Assembly (NCBI RefSeq): GCF_000518645.1
Contig: NZ_JADZ01000023.1
Span: 62,001-126,000, forward strand
DNA from: Curvibacter gracilis ATCC BAA-807
GTDB lineage: Bacteria > Pseudomonadota > Gammaproteobacteria > Burkholderiales > Burkholderiaceae_C
Direction of reading: 5' to 3'
DNA: 64,000 bases
Below the pieces are notes generated by a model that was not told the origin of the DNA, ran no database searches, and saw nothing but the letters and a program-made list of their open reading frames with translations. This document shows, piece after piece, positions 1 to 7,820 of the stretch; within the stretch, counting starts at the first letter, position 1; each line of letters opens with the position of its first letter. The translations under genes were made by a program, and so were the position numbers.

Positions 1-189
1 GATGCCGCGCCCCGACTTGACGAACAGCGGATCGCCCACGATGGCGCGCAGCCGGTCCAGGCCGTGGCTGACCGCCGACTGGGTCAGGCCCAGGCGCTGG
101 GCGGCACCGGTCACGCTGCCAGCCTCCTGCACCGTGACCAGCAGTTGCAGCAGGCGGGCGTCCAGACTCAACCAATCAAATTTATTCAT
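1..189 (-). CDS. LysR-family transcriptional regulator, N-terminal part only
   Basis: Reading the minus strand from the ATG at 189 gives 63 codons that run off the left edge. The protein begins MNKFDWLSLDARLLQLLVTV and continues through a typical LysR winged-helix DNA-binding segment (GSVTGAAQRLGLTQSAVSHG, then LDRLR and DPLFV). The effector-binding domain lies outside the window. It is divergent from ligAB with about 85 bp between the starts, the usual layout for a LysR activator of a catabolic operon. I infer that it controls ligAB, probably in response to protocatechuate or a ring-cleavage product. The family call is certain; the target is inferred from position only. Confidence 0.85.
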   Translation of the reverse strand, partial: MNKFDWLSLDARLLQLLVTVQEAGSVTGAAQRLGLTQSAVSHGLDRLRAIVGDPLFVKSGRGI

Positions 190-198
190 GAGATGTAT

Positions 199-241
199 GA
201 GTATCCATCTGTTTATCTTTGGCAATGGCCCCGGAATACTC
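199..241. promoter_or_regulatory. Possible LysR operator between the regulator and ligA
   Basis: The divergent spacer (190-275) contains GAGTAT at 199-204 and its reverse complement ATACTC at 236-241, separated by 31 bp. The region is more AT-rich than its surroundings. LysR regulators usually bind a recognition and an activation half-site in such a spacer. The arms are short, so this is a weak call. Confidence 0.25.
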
Positions 242-275
242 CGCCCCTGACACAGATCAACCGCAGGAGACCCCG

Positions 276-644
276 ATGACCGCCACCAAGCCCCAGATCC
301 CGGGCACCACCTTGTTCGACGGCGACCAGGCCCAGAAAGGCTACGCCCTGAACAAGATGTGCTTCTCGTTCAACAGCGCCGACCAGCGCAACGCCTTCAA
401 GGCCGACGAAGCCGCCTACATGGCCGCCTACGGCCTGAACGAGGAACAGGCCCGGGCCATCCGTGAACGCGACGTGCTGGGCCTGCTGGCGGCCGGCGGC
501 AATGTGTACTACCTGGCCAAGTTCGCCGGCATCCTGGGCCTGGATGTGCAAGACCTGGGCGCCGCCCAGACCGGCATGAGCAAGGACGCCTTCAAGGCCA
601 TGCTGCTGGCGCAGAACCAGCAACCCGACACCCTGGCCGCCTGA
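276..644 (+). CDS. ligA: Protocatechuate 4,5-dioxygenase, alpha subunit
   Basis: A 122-residue protein of the LigA family, the small helical subunit of extradiol protocatechuate 4,5-dioxygenase. With LigB it opens protocatechuate to 4-carboxy-2-hydroxymuconate semialdehyde in the cytoplasm. The segments PGTTLFDGDQAQKGYALNKM and GGNVYYLAKFAG are typical of the family. I chose the ATG at 276 because GGAGA lies 5 bases upstream and the protein then has normal LigA length; an in-frame ATG at 219 would add 19 uncharacteristic residues. LigB follows after 44 bp, so the two subunits are cotranscribed. None of the other 4,5-cleavage pathway genes (ligC, ligI, ligJ, ligK) are visible downstream. Confidence 0.93.
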   Translation: MTATKPQIPGTTLFDGDQAQKGYALNKMCFSFNSADQRNAFKADEAAYMAAYGLNEEQARAIRERDVLGLLAAGGNVYYLAKFAGILGLDVQDLGAAQTGMSKDAFKAMLLAQNQQPDTLAA

Positions 645-688
645 GCCGCCCCCCACAAGCACGATAACGACGACAACGGAGAAACAAA

Positions 689-1525
689 ATGGCAAAGATT
701 GTTGGTGGCATGACCACTTCCCACGTGCCCGCGATCGGCGGCGCCATGGCCAAGGGCATTCAGAACGAACCCTACTGGAAGCCCTTTTTTGACGGCTTTC
801 TGCCGGTTCGCCAGTGGCTGGACGACGTCAAGCCCGACATCGCGGTGGTGTTCTACAACGACCACGGCCTGAACTTCTTCCTCGACAAGATGCCCACCTT
901 CGCCGTGGGGGCCGCGCCGCAGTACAACAACGCCGACGAAGGCTGGGGCATCCCCACGCTGCCGCCCTTCAAGGGGGTGCCCGACCTGTCGTGGCACATC
1001 ATCAACCACCTGGTCGAGCAGGAGTTCGACATCACCACCTGCCAGGAAATGCTGGTGGACCACGCCTTCACCCTGCCGCTGAAACTGTTCTGGCCCGAGG
1101 GCGAGTGCCCGGTGCTGACGGTGCCGATCTGCATCAACACCGTGCAGTTCCCCCTGCCGAGTGCCAAGCGCTGCCTGGCCCTGGGCAAGGCGGTGGGCCA
1201 GGCCATCGCCAGCTGGGACAGCGACAAGAAGGTGGTGGTGATCGGCACCGGTGGCCTGAGCCACCAGCTCGACGGCGAGCGCGCCGGCTTCATCAACAAG
1301 CCCTTCGACCTGAAGTTCATGGACAGCCTGTTCAACGACCCCGAATGGGCCACCCAGTTCAGCATCCCCGAACTGGTCGAGAAGACCGGCACCCAGGGCG
1401 TGGAGTTGCTGATGTGGCTGGCCACCCGCGCCGCCGTGCCGGGCCAGGTGCGCAAGGTGCACACCAACTACCACATCCCGATCTCCAACACCGCAGCAGG
1501 CACCATGGCCTTTGCCGCCGCGTAA
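689..1525 (+). CDS. ligB: Protocatechuate 4,5-dioxygenase, beta (catalytic) subunit
   Basis: A 278-residue LigB-family extradiol dioxygenase, the non-haem Fe(II) catalytic subunit paired with LigA. The expected residues are present: H12 in TTSHVP and H59 in YNDHG with E239 in GVELL as iron ligands, and H192 in GGLSHQLDG as the acid/base histidine. The start has GGAG 8 bases upstream. The enzyme links lignin-derived or phthalate-derived aromatics to central metabolism. The gene that follows is a Bug receptor rather than ligC, so the remaining pathway genes are presumably left of the window or elsewhere. Confidence 0.95.
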   Translation: MAKIVGGMTTSHVPAIGGAMAKGIQNEPYWKPFFDGFLPVRQWLDDVKPDIAVVFYNDHGLNFFLDKMPTFAVGAAPQYNNADEGWGIPTLPPFKGVPDLSWHIINHLVEQEFDITTCQEMLVDHAFTLPLKLFWPEGECPVLTVPICINTVQFPLPSAKRCLALGKAVGQAIASWDSDKKVVVIGTGGLSHQLDGERAGFINKPFDLKFMDSLFNDPEWATQFSIPELVEKTGTQGVELLMWLATRAAVPGQVRKVHTNYHIPISNTAAGTMAFAAA

Positions 1526-1600
1526 AGCTCGCCAACCTGCCTGTCCTGGGCGGGCGTTCTGCCTAGAATCGCGGCCACAACAACCGTTGGAGACCCGAAC

Positions 1601-2614
1601 ATGACCGAACGCCAAGCCCGCGCGGGCGCCGCAACCCCCACCCGCCGCCAGGCCCTCCTGCAGACCGCAGGGGCCCTGGCGGTTTTTTCATGCGGCTCAA
1701 GCGTGCAGGCCCAGGCCGGGTATCCGGCCAAGCCTGTGCACTTCGTGGTGGGCTACCCGGCAGGCGGTGCGGTGGACATCGTGGGCCGCACCGTGGGCCA
1801 GGCCATGTCCACGGTGCTGGGCCAGCCGGTGATCGTCGACAACAAGCCCGGCGCGGGCAGCAACATCGCCATCAAGTCGGTGATCGACAGCCCGGCCGAT
1901 GGCTACAACCTGCTGGTGGCCGCCAACGCGCTGGCGGCCAACATGGCGCTGTACCAACCGGCCCCCTTTGACGCCGAGCGCGACCTGGCCCCGGTGGGCC
2001 TGATCGGGCGCGTGCCGGTGGTGCTGGCGGTGAACCCGACGGCCGGCATCGACAGCCTGGCCCAGTTGCTGAAAACGGCCAAGGACAAGCCCGGCAGCGT
2101 GAACTACGCCACCCCGGGCAATGGCTCGACCCCGCACCTGGCGGTGGAGCTGTTCGAGCGCGCCGCCGGCGTGCAACTGGCCCATGTGCCCTACCGCGGC
2201 GGCGGCCCGGCCATCACCGATGTGGTGGGCGGCCAACTGCCCATGGTGGCGGTCAACGCGCTCGAAGCCGTGGCCCAGGTGCGCGCCGGCCGGCTCAAGG
2301 TGTTGGCCGTGATGAGTGCCAAGCGCAGCAGCCTGTTCCCCGAAGCCCCCACCCTGGCCGAATCGGGCTTTGCCGGCTTTGAAGCCTCGGTCTGGTACGG
2401 CCTGCTGGCCCCGGCCGCCACACCCAAGCCCGTGCTGGCCCAGCTGAATGCCGCCCTGCAGAAGGCCCTGGCCCAGAAAGACGTGCGCGACAAACTCAGC
2501 GCCGCCGGCGGCGAGGTCGAGCCCGGCAGCGCCGAAGCCTTCGCCACCCTGCTGCACAACGAACGCGCCCGCTACGACAAGGCCATCCGCGCCGGCAACA
2601 TCAAGCCGGATTGA
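1601..2614 (+). CDS. Bug/TctC-family tripartite tricarboxylate transporter receptor
   Basis: A 337-residue periplasmic solute receptor of the Bug family. The N-terminus has a twin arginine before a hydrophobic stretch (RRQALLQTAGALAVF) and a likely cleavage site near VQAQA. The mature part opens with the family hallmark YPAKPVHFVVGYPAGGAVD and then VIVDNKPGAGSN. Family members capture carboxylates, aromatic acids and other small anions for a TctAB permease. Its place 75 bp after ligB suggests an aromatic acid ligand, but ligand identity cannot be read from sequence. A GGAG element sits 8 bases before the ATG. Its stop is 4 bp from that of the convergent ZIP transporter gene. Confidence 0.9.
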   Translation: MTERQARAGAATPTRRQALLQTAGALAVFSCGSSVQAQAGYPAKPVHFVVGYPAGGAVDIVGRTVGQAMSTVLGQPVIVDNKPGAGSNIAIKSVIDSPADGYNLLVAANALAANMALYQPAPFDAERDLAPVGLIGRVPVVLAVNPTAGIDSLAQLLKTAKDKPGSVNYATPGNGSTPHLAVELFERAAGVQLAHVPYRGGGPAITDVVGGQLPMVAVNALEAVAQVRAGRLKVLAVMSAKRSSLFPEAPTLAESGFAGFEASVWYGLLAPAATPKPVLAQLNAALQKALAQKDVRDKLSAAGGEVEPGSAEAFATLLHNERARYDKAIRAGNIKPD

Positions 2615-2618
2615 TGCT

Positions 2619-3614
<996 letters not shown>

Positions 3615-3746
3615 AAGCAATCGTCGGGCGGGCAGGCCGGCCGCGGCCGGGGCCCCCACATCAGGAGCGGGCCTGCCGCATCAGGCAAACCGCTTGCCCA
3701 GGCCCGGCAGGCCAATGGGGCAGTTTAGCGGCTGGGCCGGCCGGGT

Positions 3747-4652
3747 TCAGGCCACCCCGTGCTGTTTGAACCATTCCAGGGTGCGTTTCCAGCCGTCTTC
3801 GGCCGCTTCCTTGCGGTAGCTGGGGCGGTAGTCGGCATGGAAGGCGTGCGGCGTGTCGGGGTAGACCACGAACTGCGAGGCGCGGGCGGCCTCCGGGCCG
3901 GCCGCCAGCGCGGTCTTCATGCGCTCCACCGTGTCTTGCGGGATGCCGGTGTCGGCGCCACCGTACAGACCCAGCACCGGGGCCTTGAGGCCGGCCACCC
4001 GGTCGATCGGGTGCTGCGGCGTGAGCTCGCTGGGCTGGCCCACCAGGCGGCCGTACCAGGCCACGGCCGCCTTGACGGGCGCATGCGAGGCGTACAACCT
4101 GGTGATGCGCCCACCCCAGCAAAAACCCGTGATGGCCGTCTTGTCGAGGTTGCCCCCATTGGCGCCCGCCCATTTCAGGGTGGCGTCCAGATCGGACAGC
4201 ACCTGGGCATCGGGCACCTTGGACACCAGCTCGCTCATCAGGCGGGCCATGTCGGTGTACTTGGAGGCGTCGCCCTGGCGGCTGTACAGCTCGGGCGCGA
4301 TGGCCAGGTAGCCATGGCGTGCAAAGCGGCGGCAAACATCGGCGATGTACTCGTGCACCCCGAAGATCTCCTGCACCACCAGCACCACAGGCAGGTGGGT
4401 CTTGCCGGTGGGGGCCGCGCGGTAGGCCGACAGGGCGAAGCCGTTGGCGTCGATGCTCACGCGCCCGGCCTCCAGGCCTTCGGCGGTGGTGTGGATGGCC
4501 GTCTGTGCCTGCAGCGGCTGCGCCGCCGCGGCGTAACCCATCCCGAGGCCCAGCGCGGCCTGCAGCGCGGTGCGTCGACTGGGACCTGCCACGCCGGTTT
4601 GGCCGGCAGGCAGCAAGGCATCGAATTCAGTCTTCAGATCGTCAGGCAGCAT
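3747..4652 (-). CDS. Secreted dienelactone hydrolase family protein
   Basis: A 301-residue alpha/beta hydrolase of the dienelactone hydrolase family. The triad is visible: C178 in GFCWGG, D234 in GGADTG and H269 in PHAFHAD. The conserved EIFGVHEYI motif is near residue 95. Classical DLH opens dienelactones in chlorocatechol breakdown, but this copy has an N-terminal extension with a twin arginine and hydrophobic stretch (RRTALQAALGLGMG, residues 26-39), so it is probably exported by Tat. The start at 4652 has GGAGAG 6-7 bases upstream. Many exported relatives have no known substrate, so the exact ester is unknown. It is divergent from the following diguanylate cyclase. Confidence 0.88.
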   Translation of the reverse strand: MLPDDLKTEFDALLPAGQTGVAGPSRRTALQAALGLGMGYAAAAQPLQAQTAIHTTAEGLEAGRVSIDANGFALSAYRAAPTGKTHLPVVLVVQEIFGVHEYIADVCRRFARHGYLAIAPELYSRQGDASKYTDMARLMSELVSKVPDAQVLSDLDATLKWAGANGGNLDKTAITGFCWGGRITRLYASHAPVKAAVAWYGRLVGQPSELTPQHPIDRVAGLKAPVLGLYGGADTGIPQDTVERMKTALAAGPEAARASQFVVYPDTPHAFHADYRPSYRKEAAEDGWKRTLEWFKQHGVA

Positions 4653-4772
4653 GAAACTCTCCAGGTGATGAGTGAGGTTCGGGTCGGTGAGGCTTGGCAG
4701 TGTAGGCAATTCGCACCAACCCTGCCGACAGACGGCCTCGGGGCGCCCAGTCGAAGCCTCCCCATCTGGATT

Positions 4773-4804
4773 TTTGTAACAATTAATGACAAAACCCCTA
4801 GACT
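4773..4804 (+). promoter_or_regulatory. Possible promoter of the triple-PAS diguanylate cyclase gene
   Basis: An AT-rich stretch in an otherwise GC-rich spacer carries TTGTAA (4774-4779) and TAGACT (4799-4804), separated by 19 bp and ending 22 bp before the ATG at 4827. The spacing is long for sigma-70, so this is tentative. Confidence 0.25.
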
Positions 4805-4826
4805 GAGCCAACAGCCCCCTCACGCC

Positions 4827-6893
4827 ATGCCCTCGCCCCCCAGCCCCGCCCCTGCGCCCGACACCCCCGTCCACCGCCTGGGCAGGCCCTTGATCCTGTG
4901 TGCGACCGGGGCCTTGCTGGTCCTGGTGGCACTGGCCCGATCGGCCTGGCTGCTGGCGCTGGAGCACGATGCGGCCGGCCTCACCCTGTGCGTGCTGGCC
5001 ATGGTGCTGCCCCTGGTCGGCCTGATGTGGCTGTGGCAGCACCTGCGCCTCGTGCACGAGCACAGCCTGCGGCAGCAGGCCGAACTCCAGGCCGCCCAGG
5101 CGCGCAGCGAACGCCTGGAAGGCGCGTTGCGCTGCTTTCCCGACGCGGTGGCCTTGTTCGATGCCGATGACCGGCTGGTGCTGGCCAGCGACCGCTACCG
5201 CAGCATGAACCCGGCGGTGGCCCCTTTGCTGCAGCCGGGCGTGCCCTTCGAGCACATCCTGCGCGCCGCCGCGGCCGCCGGTGAGGTGGTGGAGGCCGTG
5301 GGCAACGAAGACCAGTGGGTGCGCCAACGCCTCCACCAACACCAGAGCCTGCGCCAGGACTTTCTGCAGGGCCTGGCCGGCAACCGCTGGGTGCGGGTGA
5401 ACGAATGCCGCACGCCAGACGGCGGCCTGATCGGTCTGCGCACCAACGTGACCGACTTCGTGCGCCAGCAGCAGGCCTTGCAGGAGGCGCGCAGCGATGC
5501 CCAGCAGGCGCGCCGCCTGCTGGTGCGGGCCCTGGACGCACTGCCTGCCGCGCTGGAGATCTTTGACGAGCAGGACCACCTGGTGATCTACAACCGGGCG
5601 CTGCAGAACATGTTCCCGCACATGGACTACCCCCGCTCGGTGGGCCGGCCCTTTGCCGACATGGCCGCCGAGAGCCTGCGCCACCACACGGTGGTCGAGG
5701 CCGTGGGCCAGGAGGAGCAGTGGCTGGCGCAGCGCCTGCAGAGCCGGGCCAGCATGAGCAGCCGCAGCTTTCTTCAGCAGCTGTCGGGGGGACGCTGGGT
5801 GCAGGCCTACGAGACCCGCACGCCCGAGGGCTATGTGGTGGCCATCCGGCTGGACATGACCGAACAGGTGAAGCAGCGCGAAGCGCTTGAACAGGCCCAG
5901 CGCGAGGGCCAGCGGGCGCGCCAGCTGTTGATGGATGCCCTGGAGGCCCTGCCCGAGGGGCTGGCGGTGTACGACACCGACGACCGCCTGCTCCTGTGCA
6001 ACACCCAGTACCGGGTGATGTACAGCGGGCTGGCGCACCTGCTGCAGCCTGGCCGCACCTTTGAAGAACTGATGGACTATTCGGTGGCCCACCAGCACTT
6101 CGGGCAAGCCCCGCAAAGCGGCGAGACGGCGGAAGACTGGGCCGCCCAGCGCCTGGCCTCGCACCGCCAACCTGGCGCCGCCATGCTGGTGCCCATGCAC
6201 GATGGGCGCTGGTTCCGGGTGCACGAGCGCAAGACCGCCGAGAAGATGACGGTGGGTGTGCACGTGGACGTGACCGAACTGGTGCTCAAGGAGCAGCAAC
6301 TGGCCCATGCCAACCAGTTGCTGGCCACCCTGTCGGCCACCGACGGCCTGACCGGCCTGCACAACCGACGCAGCTTTGACGAGGCCTTGACGGCCGAGTG
6401 GCAGCGCTGCGCGCGCCATGAACAGCCCCTGGCCCTGCTGCTGGTCGACATCGACCACTTCAAGCTCTACAACGACCACTACGGCCACCTGGCCGGCGAC
6501 GACTGCCTGCGCCGGGTGGCCCAGGTGCTGAATGCCGATTTCCGGCGCTCGGGCGAGGTGGTGGCCCGCTATGGCGGCGAAGAGTTCGTGCTGCTGCTGC
6601 CCGGTATCGCACTCGAGGGCGCCCGCGAGGTGGCCCAGCGCTGCCTGGAACGCATCCGCACCGAGAACATTCCGCACGCCGCCTCACCGACCAGCAACCG
6701 GCTGACGCTGAGCATCGGCGTGGCCGCCTGGGTGCCCGATGGCAAGGCCCACGCCCACCAGGCCCACCGCCTGATCAACGCGGCCGACGCCGCGCTCTAC
6801 CAGGCCAAGCAGAGCGGCCGGGCCCGCTACGTATTGGCCAGCGAACTGCAGGACATGGGCGCACGCCCGCACCTGGCACCCCCTGATCGCTGA
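4827..6893 (+). CDS. Membrane diguanylate cyclase with three tandem PAS domains
   Basis: A 688-residue protein with two hydrophobic segments near the N-terminus (about residues 22-42 and 50-70), three PAS-like modules (about 93-210, 235-355 and 375-495) and a C-terminal GGDEF domain. The active site GGEEF is at residues 583-587, so it should make c-di-GMP from GTP. The inhibitory RxxD site before it reads R-S-G-E, an Asp to Glu change that could weaken product inhibition. The three PAS modules resemble each other (each has an ALPE/D-DDRL-type opening and a W..QRL segment), so they likely arose by internal duplication. The start at 4827 is the ATG directly before the proline-rich leader and first helix. 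No obvious Shine-Dalgarno element is seen. Confidence 0.9.
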   Translation: MPSPPSPAPAPDTPVHRLGRPLILCATGALLVLVALARSAWLLALEHDAAGLTLCVLAMVLPLVGLMWLWQHLRLVHEHSLRQQAELQAAQARSERLEGALRCFPDAVALFDADDRLVLASDRYRSMNPAVAPLLQPGVPFEHILRAAAAAGEVVEAVGNEDQWVRQRLHQHQSLRQDFLQGLAGNRWVRVNECRTPDGGLIGLRTNVTDFVRQQQALQEARSDAQQARRLLVRALDALPAALEIFDEQDHLVIYNRALQNMFPHMDYPRSVGRPFADMAAESLRHHTVVEAVGQEEQWLAQRLQSRASMSSRSFLQQLSGGRWVQAYETRTPEGYVVAIRLDMTEQVKQREALEQAQREGQRARQLLMDALEALPEGLAVYDTDDRLLLCNTQYRVMYSGLAHLLQPGRTFEELMDYSVAHQHFGQAPQSGETAEDWAAQRLASHRQPGAAMLVPMHDGRWFRVHERKTAEKMTVGVHVDVTELVLKEQQLAHANQLLATLSATDGLTGLHNRRSFDEALTAEWQRCARHEQPLALLLVDIDHFKLYNDHYGHLAGDDCLRRVAQVLNADFRRSGEVVARYGGEEFVLLLPGIALEGAREVAQRCLERIRTENIPHAASPTSNRLTLSIGVAAWVPDGKAHAHQAHRLINAADAALYQAKQSGRARYVLASELQDMGARPHLAPPDR

Positions 6894-6895
6894 CA

Positions 6896-7801
6896 ATGCG
6901 CTCCATGCACATCCTCCTCACCGGTTCACGCGGGTTCATCGGTCGCACCTTCAAACAGGCCCTGGAGCGCGCGGGTCACACGGTGCTGGGCGGGGTGTCC
7001 CCGGGCCGACGCCTCGGGCCGGGGGAATGCGTGATGGACTTTGCCCACGACACCCGTCCCGAAGTGTGGCTGCCCCGGCTGCAAGGGGTGGATGCGGTCA
7101 TCAACACCGTGGGCGTGCTGCGCGACAGCCGCAGCCGCCCCATCGATGCGGTGCACCGTGACACGCCCATCGCCCTGTTCAGTGCCTGCGCCCAGGCCGG
7201 CGTGAAGCGCGTGCTGCAGATCTCGGCGCTGGGCATCGAGGGCAGCCCGACGCGCTATGCCAGCACCAAGCGCGCGGCCGACCAGCACCTGCTGGGCCTG
7301 GCCGCCGCGCCGGGCGGGCCCAGCGCGGTGGTGCTGCGCCCCAGCGTGGTGTTTGGCCGGGGCGGTGCCAGCAGTGCCATGTTCATGAGCCTGGCACGCC
7401 TGCCCGTGGCGGTGTTCCCGGGCCCGATGTTGACCGCCCGGGTGCAGCCGGTGTCGGTGCACGACCTGGCCGAGGCGGTGGTGGCCCTGCTGGGCCCGGC
7501 GCTGGAGCAGCGCGGCATCATCGAATGCACCGGGCCGGCCCCGCTGAGCCTGGGCGAGCTGGTGGCCAGCCTGCGGGCCCAATCGGGCCACAGGCCGGCC
7601 TGGGTGCTGAGGCTGCCCGATGGGCTGACGGCCCTGAGCGCCCGCCTGGGTGACCTGGCCCCGGCCTCGGTGCCCTGGTGCAGCGAGACGCTGGCCATGC
7701 TGGGCAGCGACAACGTGGGCAACCCGGCCCGCTTCGAGGCCTTGCTGGGCCATGCCGCCACCGCCAGCCAAGAGCTGGTGGCACGGGCCTGGCGCATCTG
7801 A
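6896..7801 (+). CDS. NAD(P)-binding epimerase-like protein (NDUFA9-like extended SDR)
   Basis: A 301-residue Rossmann protein opening with the nucleotide-binding motif LLTGSRGFIG. It continues with VINTVGVL, then a YASTK segment (YxxxK) and LRPSVVFG, the pattern of extended SDR/epimerase proteins close to the complex I assembly protein NDUFA9. Bacterial members are usually annotated as NAD-dependent epimerases or NAD(P)H-binding proteins without a proven substrate. The gene starts 2 bp after the stop of the diguanylate cyclase and is probably cotranscribed with it. A second ATG at 6905 would give MHILLTG, also a plausible start; neither has a clear ribosome binding site. Confidence 0.82.
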   Translation: MRSMHILLTGSRGFIGRTFKQALERAGHTVLGGVSPGRRLGPGECVMDFAHDTRPEVWLPRLQGVDAVINTVGVLRDSRSRPIDAVHRDTPIALFSACAQAGVKRVLQISALGIEGSPTRYASTKRAADQHLLGLAAAPGGPSAVVLRPSVVFGRGGASSAMFMSLARLPVAVFPGPMLTARVQPVSVHDLAEAVVALLGPALEQRGIIECTGPAPLSLGELVASLRAQSGHRPAWVLRLPDGLTALSARLGDLAPASVPWCSETLAMLGSDNVGNPARFEALLGHAATASQELVARAWRI

Positions 7802-7820
7802 GCGTGCGCTGCGGCCGGGC

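Noticed and set aside
4653-6677. Long minus-strand open frame extending the dienelactone hydrolase upstream to 6677
   Set aside because: It is antisense to the PAS-GGDEF gene, has low-complexity His/Gln-rich sequence, and the true hydrolase start at 4652 has a ribosome binding site and signal peptide.
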